Assembly (NCBI GenBank): GCA_001632435.1
Contig: KV423932.1
Coordinates: 124,001 to 188,000 of the forward strand
Direction: 5' to 3'
Source of the DNA: Calocera cornea HHB12733
Taxonomy: Eukaryota > Basidiomycota > Dacrymycetes > Dacrymycetales > Dacrymycetaceae
DNA length: 64,000 bases
Part shown: in pieces, positions 21,049 through 33,049 of the stretch
Layout: every line of letters starts with the position of its first letter
Position numbering within the stretch: position 1 is the stretch's first letter
Notes under the pieces: model-generated
Database searches by the model: none
The model's input: only the letters and a program-made list of their open reading frames with translations
Told to the model about the DNA's origin: nothing
Program-made: the position numbers and the translations under genes

Positions 21049-22056
21049 TCAGGTGGCACGGACCAGCGCGGCCTGCAGACCCACGCTGGCCACCCGCTCC
21101 GTCCCCGCCTGCTTGCCCTTGTCGCATACATGCCTCTTCAAGCCCCGGCGCCGCAGGTCCTCCGTCCTGCACTCGCGGGAGCACCACTCCACGCCGCACC
21201 TCGGGCAGGCGGGGAAGCCCTTGCCCTTCGTCGTGCACACCGAGCAGCGGGAGGCGGGCACGAGCTTGGCCTTCTGCTCGAGTTGAGCCAGGTACGGGTC
21301 CATCTCTGCCCAGACGGGGTTCAGCTTCTGCGGGCGCGGCAGCTGGGTGCTGGACCGTGGGCGGGAGCCGGGGCGCGGGCAGCCTAAGACGAACGGGGTG
21401 GAGGGCGAGCCGGAGCGGGCAGCGGGACCGCGGGCTGGGGTGAGGGGGGCGAAGGGCGTGCGGACCGGGGAGATGGCTTTGGTGCTTTTGGGGGACGAGC
21501 CGGGCAGACCGGGCGGGGCGGGCGAGGTGGGGGTCTGCACTGCCGATGAGAGGGAGGAGGTGCTCGAGTGCGCGAGCGACGGGACGGCCGGGTACTTGCC
21601 CGCTGCTGTGCTTGTCGACGGCCCCGCGCGCGGCAAAGGCGGCACGGGCGGGATGTCGTCGTCGCTCTCGCTGGTCCAGTTGCCCGGTAGCTTGCGCTGG
21701 GCGAAGCTGCCCCTTCTCCTCCCTCGCCCGCGAGAATCGACCTTGCTCAGGCTCTTCAGGCTCGCGGACGCGCTCATCCCGGCGGTGTCGAATACCGCCT
21801 GGGCCTGTACGTCTGCGGCGGCGAGCGGGGATGTGGGGGAGGACTTGACAGAGCGGCAGGAGGCGGAGGACTGGGTGCGCTTGTGTTTGCTGCTTGGGCG
21901 GGAGGAGGAGGACGGGGAGGGGTCGGCGAAGGAGGGGGGGAGGAGGGCGAGGGAGGCGGTGGAGCGGAGGGCCGGGCGGGGGTGGGGCTTGGAGGTGGAG
22001 GACGAGGGGAGGGAGGGCCGGGAGGGGAGGAACGGCCGTGCGAGTACGGCGAGCAT
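21049..22056 (-). CDS. MYND-like zinc-finger protein
   Basis: A single open frame of 335 aa from an ATG at 22056; no intron is needed. Residues 1-230 are Ser/Pro/Arg-rich and probably disordered. Residues about 235-262 contain KLNPVWAEMDPYLAQLEQKA, a likely helix. Residues about 265-310 hold a zinc-binding cluster: CSVC, then CPRC nine residues later, WCSREC, and a final H-V-C. This spacing resembles MYND and HIT-type fingers, which mediate protein binding rather than DNA binding. The final Cys region ends close to the C-terminus. No named orthologue is recognised. Confidence 0.72.
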   Translation of the reverse strand: MLAVLARPFLPSRPSLPSSSTSKPHPRPALRSTASLALLPPSFADPSPSSSSRPSSKHKRTQSSASCRSVKSSPTSPLAAADVQAQAVFDTAGMSASASLKSLSKVDSRGRGRRRGSFAQRKLPGNWTSESDDDIPPVPPLPRAGPSTSTAAGKYPAVPSLAHSSTSSLSSAVQTPTSPAPPGLPGSSPKSTKAISPVRTPFAPLTPARGPAARSGSPSTPFVLGCPRPGSRPRSSTQLPRPQKLNPVWAEMDPYLAQLEQKAKLVPASRCSVCTTKGKGFPACPRCGVEWCSRECRTEDLRRRGLKRHVCDKGKQAGTERVASVGLQAALVRAT

Positions 22057-24405
22057 CCTCGCTGTCTTGTGCGTAGAGGAGGGGGTGGTCGGTGGCGTCG
22101 CTGTGTGATAACGGTGGTGGGGATTCCAGAGCAGGGGCAGGCGGGGCGATTGTCGTTGTCGTGCGTTAATAAGAGGGGGCGTATCGGCGGAGAAGGGAGG
22201 GCAAGTCGAAATACTGTCCTCTTCGTTATGTGTATGCAGCCGAGCGAGTCTAGTCTATGTAGGCAGGTGCCGCAGTATCCTTCACCCTCCGTTGTGAGCT
22301 GGTGCGTAATGTATTCCTTCCTTTCAGGTCGTGTGCCCTCTAAAGGAAGGTGCGCGAAAGCCGAAGTGCCAAATGGAGGGGGACGGTGATGAACAGTGAT
22401 GATGATGATGGATGAGTGTGGTGGGTGGGTGAGGGGAGAAGGCGAGAAGCAGGGGGAGGTAGGGGACGACGGGAAAGGGAATATCTTATGCGAGCGAGTG
22501 TCAGCCTGGGACGGTGACGCCCGACGCCGCGGCCGCCATTCAGAAATCACGGTCCGGCCCAGCAGTGGGTGGAGCGCGGCTTGGCCCCGTCCACCCCGTG
22601 CTTCTCTCACCGACGGCGACGGGAGATAGTCGATACGCCCTTGCGATTGGCCCCCGCCGAGGCGGTGGGCGAGTCCCTGGCGTTTAGACTTTTTGAATTT
22701 GAATTGAATTGGGCCGCCTGCCGGGGCCCGCTGCGTGACAGCCGGGGCCTGCGGATTGAATACATCTCTTTCGCTCGTGGTTACTCAAATAAATAATGCA
22801 TTGGAGGCTTACAGGCTGCTGGTTGTGCTGCTGCTCGTGTACAGTAAGTATAATAATGGAATGACGGTGACGGCAGGCAGCTGACCGCCCCAACCGCCTG
22901 CACGAAGCTCGCAAGACACCGTACGTTCCTCCATCAATTTAGTCCAATCCAATCCAAGCCTCCTCTCCCAGCCCAGCACCAAATCAAATGCAAGACATGC
23001 GACCTCCTCCTCTGCTCGCGAAAATCTGCCCCCGCCTGCGACTAGCAACTTCGCGGCTTACGTCAACCTCACGGGCGTGCCTCAGCTGCGGTAGGCGTCC
23101 ATCTTCCCCCGGTCTCGATCGCAGGCGGCGCGGATCATAGGTAGGCGTGCTATGTTTTCTGCGCTAATGCAGTCTATCACGCTGCATAGGAGGACCGGGG
23201 CGACGGGATCGGAGTCGGGATCGGCATTCAAGAATTGGGGTCGTGTGATGCCTATTGGACGGACCGCCGGGGACGACTGCTACGTACTGTACAGATGGGG
23301 CTTGGGGCGGGCGGATCTCCACTCACCTCAGGCGCAGGGCAGGTACTGTACCGTACTTACCTGGGGAGCCTGACCTGCAATCCCGTGCGCCCCCTGCATA
23401 CGTAGACTGACTTGGTACATATACCAAATCCAACTGTCAGTCCCCAACAATACACTCGTTGATAAAGCAAAGCCCTTAGATTATTACGCGCAGGGTCCCG
23501 TAAACAACAACAACCGCCCCCAGCGCCCCTAGGTCAGCCGCAGAGAGAGATAATGAACAGCACAGCCCACGGCCCGCCCGATCCTGAGGCAGGTGGGTCG
23601 CGTGCCCCGCAAACCCCGCACGATCACAACAGTCGAGTATCGCGGGCGCATCGCTGATCCCCGCGGGCCTCGCCTTTCGTCCTTCTTCGCCCTTCCTCCC
23701 CCTCCCTTCCTGCGTCTTCTCGCCCGTATCCCGCGACCTTCTTCGGCCCTTCGGACTCGGCTTCCCCCCGCTCGAGGCAGGAGCAGCTGACAAGCCCGCC
23801 GAGCCGTCAGCGACCCGCCCTGACGGGTTCCAGCTGGGGCACGACAATTCTATCCCTTTATTTGCGGGGACATACAGTATACGGGGATCACTGTGCTCCA
23901 ACAGCAATAATGACTCCTGGATCCCTAACTCGTTGAATGAATGGGAATGCGAACGAATGAAACATCAGGGCGTCCCCGGTGAGCGGATAAATGTTCGGCT
24001 CCGCCCTCTCCTCCCTCAAAGGGGCGCATGGTCCCTGTTGTCCTCCGAGGCTGAGACGGCGACGGCGACGGGCCGGCCAGCGTGCGGCACGTCCTTACTG
24101 GCCTCCCGTCTCTTGCCCGTTCATGCCATCTCTTCCTGACTCGCTCAGGCAATGCCTGGCTCCTATTGTCCTCATGCTCTGGCTCATATCCTCCGCCGGT
24201 CTATGGCCTCAGAGCTTGTCGACGCCTTCACCTGCACCTGCGAGGAGGGCACGGGCCCTCAGCCTCTCTCTCTCTTCTTTCTTCTCTTCCCTCTTGCTCC
24301 CTCGCTCGCTTGGCTGGTCCAACCCTTCTCTCTCTCTTGGCAGGAAACGTCGATAGCACGGCAGCAGCAACTCGTACACTAGTGTAAAGGCAGAGGTTGA
24401 CCCTC
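22057..24405. other. Long non-coding stretch (2.35 kb)
   Basis: This is the longest gap in the window, between divergent starts at 22056 (-) and 24406 (+). I see no gene. A minus-strand frame near 23476-23907 lacks an ATG and any motif. Notable sequence: a GATGAT run at about 22392-22411, two GTACTGTAC copies (23284-23292 and 23343-23351), and a pyrimidine-rich tract at about 24260-24345 (CTCTCTCTTC-type) just before the beta-helix gene, typical of fungal 5' leaders. A non-coding RNA or short unrecognised gene cannot be excluded. Confidence 0.5.
23284..23351. repeat. Two copies of the GTACTGTAC motif
   Basis: Exact 9-base copies at 23284-23292 and 23343-23351, 59 bases apart, in non-coding sequence. 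The second is extended by CGTAC. Confidence 0.8.
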
Positions 24406-26797
24406 ATGCATCACCCGCTGCTCGGCGCCCTCCTTCTTTTGGTCCCAACGCTCGGCGCGCTCGCCGCCCCCTACTCGCACCACGCCCTCCTCGGCTCTCG
24501 AACAACCCAGCTCCCCAATGGGCTGATCAACACCACCCTCGGCACCTGCCTCCCCTCAGGCAACTCCAGCTCCATCCAGCTCCTCCTGCAGCACGAAGGG
24601 GACACGGCCATCCTCTGCCCCTCCTCGACATTCGACCTCTTCGCCCCCGTCAACTTCACCGCCCCGAACCAGGTGCTCACGACGCTCGGCGCGCCCACCG
24701 GCAGCACCCGCGCGACCCTCGTCGTGCAGGGGAACTTCACCGCAGCCGTGCAAGGCGGGTGCGACCAGTGCTCGGGTGCGGTCCTCTCGCACGTCCAGGT
24801 AAACGGGAACCGGGTGCAACTCGGCCGCCCGCCCCAGGGGGGCAGCGGGCTGATCGAGATGGGCGGAAACACGCATAGTCAGGTAGTGGCTTATGTAAGG
24901 AGCTACGACCCGCGCGGGTTCTCGTGCTTGCATATCTTTGAAGGGCAGGGGATGAGCTGCCGGAACACGACGATAGTCAATAATGATATTGGCCCGTGTG
25001 GGGAGAGCGCAGAGTCGGACTTCCCGCTGCCGGCGGCGAGCGGTAGTGGGCGCTGTGAGTCATCCCGTTTCACCAGGCGTGTCAGGGCTGGCCTGACTGT
25101 GGTCTGTAGCGCTTGCCGACGGGGTACCCGGGACGATCTCGTCCAACGCCACCTCTGGCCGGTGGGCGGACGGGATCAGCATGGCCTGCCCGTACTCGCT
25201 CGTCGCCAACAACACCATCACGGACGCCTCTGATGGCGGTATCGTCATCTTCGGCGCGTTCGGGTCGAGGATCACCTCGAACCACATCCTCGCGCTCAAC
25301 CAGACCCTGCTCGGCGGCATAAACCTCGTCGACTCGACGCCGAGCAGGAACTACACCGGCGTCCTCGTCACGGACAACACGATCGACGCGCGCGGAGAGA
25401 TGATCAAGGTTGCCATCGGGTGTGGCCCGGCGGTGTGGGGGGACGACCTTGCGACGCGCAACTTTGGCGCGAGCGTGATGAACAACACCCTCGCCGGGCC
25501 GTACCTGGGCTTCGGCGTCCTCCTCTCCGGCGTGGCCAACTGGACAGCACACGGCAACGTCGCTGCGGCCAGTGCGAACTTTAGCGCTGCGCTGACCGAG
25601 GCGTGCCACGGCCTGTCGATTGAGCCCGCGGCCGTGGCTATGGACCCGAGTACGGTCGACTGGGAGGGGTCGGACGTCCAGAGCGGGGTGTTTGGCAAGG
25701 CACAGTTTGCAATTTGTGTGGAGAGCATGCGGTTTGTGAGGGATTTGGAGGACGGGGACGATGACGGGGACGATGGTGGGGACGATGGGGATGATGACGG
25801 GGACGATGATGGAGACGACCATGGAGACGACCATGGAGACGATGGCGGCGATGATGGCGGGGACGATGGGGACGAGAATGGCTCTGGCGACAACTGCCCG
25901 ACGAACAGCACCACCACTGGGACCTCTTATATGCAGACACTGACCATGACGACTATGACGACGACAACATCGATATCCAGCAGCCGTATGACGGCGGCAA
26001 GCATGTCGACACGCTCGACCAGCAGCTCGACCAGCAGTACGGCCAGTACGGCACTCAGCATATCCACGGACAGCGTCCCCGGTATACCGAATTCGGCAGC
26101 TTCCAGCTCCGGCACATCCATGTCTTCGCCCACTACCACGTCCCGGCAAGGCATCCTGCGGATGTCTGCGACCACATTCGTGGTGACGAGTGTCTACGAC
26201 GTTACTGCAACGCCGAGTGCTCCTATCTCGACCGCAACTGGGACGAGTAGCATCTCGCTTCCCAGCGATGAGCTTGCCCCACCAATGGGAGGTCCTGCGA
26301 CGCCTTCCTCATCCCCCTCGTCCTCCTCCGCTTCTGCCTGGACGGAACCGCCGCTCTCGTCCGCCTCTCAGACAGTCTCCACCGGCCCGTCCGACCCATT
26401 CAACCCGACCACTACGCTCACGGCAACCACCACTTCTCCGACCGCTCTTGCCCTGGCAAGCAGCATGGGATCCACGGCGATCACGCAGGGGACGACCTGC
26501 TATGCCATGAGTGGCTCCTGCAGCCCCACGACGCAGACGCAGACCGTCGGTGCATCCAGGACAGGCGAAGAATTCGCAGCAGTCCTACCCACGCCGACGA
26601 CCTCAGTTGTTGCCGGGTGGACGCGTCCTTATCTGCCAAGTCAGGGCGGCCCGCAGCAGGTGCATGCGGCTGCCCCGGCAGCTACGACATCCGCTTCAGC
26701 GAAGAAGTCCTGTTCCTGTCGGCGACGCTCTACGGGTTTAGCCACCGTGAAGATCATCAAGAGGTGGGCGAGGAAGCTGTTCGTCGGAGCAGCGTGA
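24406..26797 (+). CDS. Secreted right-handed beta-helix protein with Asp/Gly repeat
   Basis: Two exons, 24406-25054 and 25110-26797, give 778 aa. The ATG at 24406 opens a signal peptide (MHHPLLGALLLLVPTLGALA, cut near AAP). Residues about 40-420 show the N-rich coils of a pectin-lyase-like beta helix (NTTIVNNDIGPCG, SLVANNTITDASDGGIVIFG, GVLVTDNTIDARGEMIKVAI) with many N-glycosylation sites. Related fungal proteins are unassigned parallel beta-helix proteins; no polysaccharide-lyase catalytic set is evident. Residues about 431-474 are an Asp/Gly/His repeat, likely Ca-binding or disordered. The last 300 aa are Ser/Thr-rich, as in O-mannosylated cell-wall stalks. No GPI signal or membrane span was found, and the end is unexpectedly basic (KIIKRWARKLFVGAA), so a further intron near the 3' end is possible. 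Confidence 0.75.
25751..25880 (+). repeat. GACGAT/GGGGAC repeat coding Asp/Gly/His
   Basis: Imperfect 6-, 9- and 12-base units such as gatgacggggac and gaccatggagac. They encode DDG, DDGG and DDHG units within the beta-helix gene. Confidence 0.8.
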
Positions 26798-27531
26798 TTG
26801 TTGTCTCCTTATGTAACCTACAATATCAGTGGCCAGTGCGCATATAAGATATTGTATGTATCTTACGGAAGTACCCAATCCACAGCATACAGCATGTAAA
26901 ACGAACCCAGGTGACGGAAGATCACCGGTTCCGAGAATCGGAGAAATTTTCAGGTCACGTGATCAATGTACGAAATCGGTACTGTAACCACTGCACCCAC
27001 AAGACGCACAAAGTTGGGCAGGAGGGGTCATGGATCTTCCTTATACTGTAGGCAGGGGACGTGACTCACTGTATACCGACTGCAATTTAACGCCGAATAC
27101 CTGACACCGGGGAGAGTATTTCCTATGCCAGAACCCTCGATTGTACTTGGTGTCATGCGAAGCATCTGGTATACTTTGGCCATTACTGTACTCCGTACAA
27201 CAGTGACGCAACACGCCGCTCGCGCGAGCCGCAGGTGCAGCGTGCTAAAAACCCGAATCAGAACCACAACGAAGACCAGAAAGCTGCACCCGCCACGGCC
27301 ACCCGGCGCTATAATATGTATGTACAGAGTGCGCACGGGCGGGAGGAAGGGGGAGGTACAGCAGTCAGAGCAGAGCGAATGCAGGAGGGCTGGGGAGTGC
27401 TACATGGATTGGATGCATGAGTTGCGGGGGAAGTACGGGTAGGGAGAGCGGACCAAGGGAAAAAAAGAGATCACAGCACAATACCACGCGACACGGCACA
27501 GCACAGTGCGACATGGACGAGACAGAGAATT
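26798..27531. other. Convergent intergenic region
   Basis: Both flanking genes end here. No coding sequence or RNA gene was recognised. It contains gene ends and AT-rich 3' flank sequence around 26850-26890. Confidence 0.5.
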
Positions 27532-29512
27532 TTAGACCTCTAGTTTCATCGGGTCTTCGCTGGTGTCCATCAGCCCTTCTACGCGGACCGCCGAGCTGGG
27601 CACGTCGCCTTCAGGGATATGTTCGAGCTGTTTCTCGGGCTTGACGTGACCTCCTGCGCCAGCGCCGAGGTTCTTGAGCTCCGGTGGTCCAGCTACAAGC
27701 GGGCGGCCAACACTCGTCAGGCGCGTGCTCGTGAATCCAGGCGGGAGGTTTGGCTCCTCACCGCTCTCCTCGGACTCGTAGTCGTGCTCCGCGCCCATCT
27801 CCGCGTCGTCCCGCTCGGAACCGCTTTCTCCCTCGGGGCCCGCAACCTCCTTGCCCTTACCCTTGCCGGCAACTTCTTTCCCCTTCCCTTTCCCATCCGC
27901 CGCTTGCTGGCCGAACAGCCCCTGCCCATCCTCCGACTCCTCGTCCATATCCTCGTCGCTGCTGTCGTCCGCATACACTGGTATACGCAAGTCGAAGGCG
28001 ACTCTCCCACCGGCATTTTGCGCAAAGTCCCACGAATAGCCCCTCCGAGGTCCATAGAGAGGCTTGAACTCGCTCGGCGTCTCGTACCCGTACCCGCTCT
28101 CGACGCGCTCCGCGACCCAATCGTACCATTCCTCGAGCGACCGCCCATGCAGGATCGCAACGATGACGATCGTCATGTTGTCGCATCCCACGCCCGACTT
28201 CTCCAGGTCCGCGTCCGGCGCGATGCAGTAGTCAACGATCGATTCGCAGATCTTGCCCAAGGGGATGTGCTGTGCAACATGCCGCCTTACATAGTCGCAC
28301 ACGCTCTGCGAGGACATACAGTCCCAGATACCTGCGCAGTTCGAGTCAACGACAAGGCCCAGCACCGGCAGAGTGGGACGCACCATCACAGGCAAGCACA
28401 AAGAACTCGTCCTCTTCGGTGATCTGATGGTCCAGAATCTCAGGGTCCGCCGTGACTACCTGCGCTTCCGGCTCTAAGGAAAGATTCTTCTTATATTCGA
28501 AGTCGCCTAGCGCTCGTGAGAGAGCAAGGTTGCCTGCGCATACAATGAGCAAACAGAAGAGCAAGCAATCCAGATCAACGAACCATTCACCCGCCCGTAC
28601 TCTACCCAGCCACCCGCAGCTCTTATCCTTGCGCTCTCAACTGCCAAGAGTCAGCATACATCCACGTCGAACAGGCATGTAGGCGTACCTGCACCATGCG
28701 GCTTATGATCGTAGCTCAGGGGCTTCACCTTTCCCGCCTGGCACAGCACCGCCCTCGAGTCTCCCGCATTTGCCTGTTCCCCGCGCATCAGCATCCTACC
28801 ACGGGCAAAGACTCGAAGAAAGACGCACAGCCCAAATCCGGTTCTCCGGCGTCACAAGACACGCGATTGCCGTGCATCCACTGGGATCGTTCTTGAACGT
28901 CGAGTCTGCGCGGAGTGCCTCGTCTGTAAGGAGGAACGAGCGCTTGAGGGCATTGCGGTACTCGTGCTGCTGGTACTCTGGCTGTTCAGCAAGTCGCTTG
29001 TGCACTGTCCGCCCTGCGTATCTTGCCACCGACGCGCCTACACACCAATCAGCCTGGATGTATGCGGTGCGAGAGAAGATGCGTACCTCCATGCCCATCA
29101 TACACCGCGAAGAAACTTGTGCGTTCCTCGGGCGGCCGCTCGCCCTCGCCGCCCGCCTCGTCGTCCAGGTTCAGGATCGTTGCATGCGCGTCCTCCATAG
29201 CTGATCACTCATCAGCCCTATCGTCGACACATACCAAGCCCGACGATGTGTGTTCCCGATGATGGAAGTGAAGCAGCGAGAGGAAAGGGAGACGCAACGC
29301 ACTTATCCGCCAGCCTTGCATCTCCGAGCTCCCGTACGCGAAGCGCTCATCCCCGCCTTCTTCTGTCGTCTTGTCCGTCGCTGTACTAGCGTTAGCGCCG
29401 GAATAGAGCTGGATGGCAGGTGAACATACCCGGAGCTGAAAGTGTTTGACCCTATGGTAAGGATGGTCAACAATGCGTACACGATGAAGTCGGGAGATAT
29501 AAGGCGTACCAT
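27532..29512 (-). CDS. PTC2: Protein phosphatase 2C, PTC2/PTC3-like
   Basis: Nine exons give 505 aa: 29510-29512, 29430-29451, 29303-29380, 29087-29200, 28829-29037, 28689-28773, 28584-28640, 28384-28533 and 27532-28331. Joining exon 1 (ATG only) to exon 2 gives MGQTLSAP, the conserved N-terminus with a Gly-2 myristoylation site. PP2C metal-binding motifs are intact: [58 protein letters not shown] and [12 protein letters not shown]2/3 are Mn/Mg-dependent Ser/Thr phosphatases that damp stress MAPK (Hog1-type) and DNA-damage checkpoint kinase signalling. The C-terminal 200 aa are acidic, disordered and carry a [10 protein letters not shown] direct repeat. Every intron is 45-60 bases and phases chain throughout. 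Confidence 0.92.
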
Positions 29513-30360
29513 GATGGAAGCGCTTGGTCCAGTTTAGCCCGCTCTCAAGGGCAACGCAGACAGTGATGGAGAGAAGCAGGGAGGAGTAACAGTGGCGGAC
29601 AGGGGTGTTGAGAAGCTCGCGTGACTCGTAAATGGGAGGGGATGTGGCGAAAGTCTGCGACCCCTGGCTAATGATGGGATGCTAGGCGCTGCACAGATAA
29701 GGACGCGCGGACGGGGTCAGAATAGCCACTAAGCGCCGGAGCCGTGTGCTGCGCGCCGGGAGTCTGTAGGGTACGGGGTGTCTATGGGAGATGATGGGCC
29801 GGGAGAGAGGGTGCGGGAGCGAGGGAGCGACGAGGAGGATGACGGGGAGCGGCGCGGCGGGGGCTGCGTACGTCGGGAGCGTGTGGGCGCCCGGCGGCAG
29901 ACAGGGACGAGGGACTCAACCGCACGGCTTCGCACCACGGAACCGGCCAGGACAGGCAAGGGGGCGCGCGAAAATGATACCCGGACAGGTTGCTTCCGCA
30001 ATGACGGGCGTGCGGTGGGCCAAGTCACCCCTCGAATTGCTGGATTATCATGGCATTATTACGACGTGGCTAGCTTGGCAGAAGGCGCCTTGTGCCCGGT
30101 ATGGTGCAGTGAAGAAAATGCAAATTTGTCACCGGGATTGTTGGGGAGGCGTCATTGTTGGAAAACGGAGCTGCGATCTGCAGCTCCGATGTTCCGGACA
30201 CAAAATTTCCACCCTCAGGGTGGGGCCGCCTTCACGGAGCCATCACAGAGCGCAGGTAGACCACGCACCATCGCACTGGTGGTCAAATCTGGCCAGACGA
30301 CAGATAAGCTCTCGCAATTGCTATTCATTGTTAAGTTAATTCATTTGTGTTACTACATAG
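29513..30360. other. PTC2 upstream region and NUDCD1 3' flank
   Basis: 848 bases between two minus-strand genes. Plus-strand frames at about 29778-30383 have no motif. The part near the PTC2 start should contain its promoter. No other feature was recognised. Confidence 0.5.
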
Positions 30361-32332
30361 TTACCATCCAAGTACGTCCCTGACGATCACGAGCTTCCTC
30401 TCGCACAAACAGACGAGCGCCTCCTTCCCTCCCAGCTTGGTGACCTGCACCCCCATCAGCGGGCCCTCATCGCCCCCGCTCACCCTAAGCACCGCCTGCC
30501 CGGCCTTGTTCGCCCCAGCGGCGCCCTTGTACATGTACACGTTCCCGCCTATGCTCAGGTCCTTGCCTGTGCCGCCCTCGAATGCAAGCGCCAAGTCGGG
30601 CCCGTGGTGGAACGTGAACTTCACATCGCGCTTCGACGCGAGGACGAACGCAAGTGCAGGGTACGTCGCCGCGTGCGTCCAGTCGTAGCTCGCTTCCTCG
30701 CCGGAACTGCTTGGAGTGGTGAAATATAGCCCATCCAGCGTGTGCTTTGTCACCGCGCTCGGCACGGTGTGTGGCAGCGGGATAGATAGGAGGTCCACCG
30801 GCACAAGCGGGGCAGGACAGTGCGCCTCCCCGCCCTCGTCCACATACGTGAACACGACCCTGCTCCCGACCTGTTCATCCACCTCCTCATCCATCTCCCC
30901 GTCCAGTAAGCTCGGCACGCCCCGCCCCAGCCCGGGCTCGCCGTCCTGCAGCGTGAGTGAAGACGTCCATTTCTCGAGCTGCTCGCGAATATTGGCCAGC
31001 TCGGACGGGTCCACCGTCTCGGGCACCTCGATATCATCATCCCCCGCGTCCGCCGTCCCCGTAGCAGCGAAAACGTGCGACCATCGCGTGCCTTCGTTCT
31101 GCTTGTCCAGGTGCAGCGTCAGCAGCCCGACCGACGACCCGGGTGCGCCCTCCCGCTCCCACGTCCAGTAGCTCGTGTCCGCATGGATGCCGTCCCAGAA
31201 CGGCTTCCTCACATATACCGGGAGTGGGAACGCGGATTCCCCACCCCGGTCGGAGACAAGTAGCGTGAGGTTCTTAGTGGCAAAGAGCACGCGGATGCTC
31301 CCTTTCTCCGTCGAGCTGGGGAGCGGGAAGACGATGGTGACCGAGTCATGAGTCTGGGTCCACGAGTAGGGAGGTGGCCGATCTTCCTTCACCGCAGGGA
31401 TAGGCACATCGTTCAAGTTCTCGTCCGGCCGAGGGATGGGTAGGATTTCGATTTCCTCCAGGTCTGACGGCGGTGGCGCAGGAGCAGAGCTGAACGGGGC
31501 GGCAGAGGCGACGATGTATCGCTTGGTCGGGGCGTCGTGTAGGAGGAGCAGGGGGAGGCTGCTACTGGTAAGCGCCCAGTCTACCGTGATTTTCTGGACA
31601 CCGGGGTGAGGATGCTTTGGGAGCTTGAAGGAGACGCTCATCAGCCGATAAGCTGTCTTGGGTGGTATTGCCTTGGAGGAGGATGGGGCGGGATCTGTGC
31701 TCCGTGAAGTTGTGGAGACGATGCAGTGCACCATGTCCTTGTCCAATCTGACATGATGCAGCCGGAAAGGAAGCATGTCGCCCCCATCGCCAGTCGAGAG
31801 GCGGAACGATCCCAGTAGAACGCCAGAACTGGCAGCATGGGGAGCTTCCGCTTCTACTACGTGGAGCAGTCCGGCGCCGTCTGAGACCGTCAGGACATTG
31901 CCGCTGATAGCGTGCACGGCGGGATATTCGGAATGCAAAGGAGGCTGAAGAGTGGCGGGTTTGGGAAGAGCTATGATGGTAGCGAATGTGGGTTGAGATG
32001 TGGCCTGACAAGGTCATCAGCGAAAGGTGCGAAGTGTTCCAAATACTGCTTACGGGATCAAGATGCGCAGCAATAACATCGTACGAAGCAGAGACATAGA
32101 CCAAGCGTCCACCAAGGCAAGCAGACAGATGATTGTGTCGTATACGGTATTCGACATCGTGGAACGGCAGATACACCGAGTTCGTCACCTGCGGTGCAGC
32201 AATAGGTGCCGGGAGGGGATGACTGGACACGAGGCTCGCCTGGTCCAGCGCAGACAACAGATAGCTGTCGAATTTGGGATTCAGAAGATTTCTTACTGGT
32301 GAGAATCCACCGTTGGATCGGATTCCAGCCAT
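30361..32332 (-). CDS. NUDCD1: NudC domain-containing protein 1-like (CS domain)
   Basis: Two exons, 32054-32332 and 30361-32004, give 640 aa with a GTAAGC donor and a GTCAG acceptor in phase 0. The N-terminal half resembles a beta-propeller-like region of NUDCD1. The middle (about residues 303-400) is a CS/p23-like domain: PPPYSWTQTHDSVTIVFPL, FATKNLTLLVSD and YWTWE near its end. The C-terminal third again has beta-rich repeats, ending VCLCERKLVIVRDVLGW. NUDCD1 in animals is an Hsp90 co-chaperone-like protein; the fungal role is little known. Length fits the human protein (583 aa). Confidence 0.8.
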
Positions 32333-33049
32333 CCTTTGAGGCAGTTGTGTGGCGCCTAGCAGTAACTCATGAAAGTTGTGGTGATAGTTGGTTGTAACAA
32401 AGGAGCCCGGACTTCTCGAGGAGGCCCGTCAGAGCGGAAGCATAACAGGAACAGTGAGTTTCATCAGTTAGTAAAAATACAAGTTTGCCTCTGTAGCGAG
32501 TAGGTAGAACCCCAAGCGCCGCGCCGCATTAAGGTGGCCCACTATATTCAGACAGACGCCTTAACCGGTTTGGGCAGTTTGGGTGTTCGTTGCAATGGAC
32601 ACAAATCAGTGCAACATCATGATATGCTCCTTGCTTGTCCTCCTTGCTACGAAATGGCCCTTTGATTCTGCTTCCGCCTACCTCCTTGTGCGTCTTGTAA
32701 GGGAGTTGAAGACAACTAGACAGCAATCTTCGTGCTAGTGAACGTAGAAGGAATGCAATGTCATCGGTGACAATCAACGTATATTCCTTGCATACAGATA
32801 CATAGGTCCAGGGTCAACCCAAATGAGGGAAGAACAGCACATACTGTTTGTATGTGCAAAGTCTGAAACGCAGCAGCCTGACAGCAGTTGTTCATTGGCA
32901 TCACCTACGATGCTCTATCGTGAAGTTGCTCTACAAATACAGATGCCCGTGTGACAAACACAGAGTGTAATGGAATACATGGGACTTGCAGATGTCCGTG
33001 CATATGCAGGAGGGTATCACTTTGCAGGATGGTATCATGTGTTACGAGT
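32333..33049. other. Intergenic region between NUDCD1 and SEN1
   Basis: 717 bases containing the NUDCD1 promoter and the SEN1 3' flank. Notably AT-richer than its neighbours. No gene or RNA signal was recognised. Confidence 0.5.

Noticed and set aside
23476..23907. Minus-strand open frame of 143 codons in the long spacer
   Set aside because: It has no ATG start, no family motif and a composition like translated GC-rich spacer.
27619..28422. Plus-strand open frame of 267 codons opposite PTC2
   Set aside because: Antisense shadow of PP2C coding exons with conserved motifs on the minus strand.
29778..30383. Long plus-strand open frame downstream of NUDCD1
   Set aside because: Highly basic, motif-free and overlapping two other open frames; consistent with non-coding GC-rich DNA.
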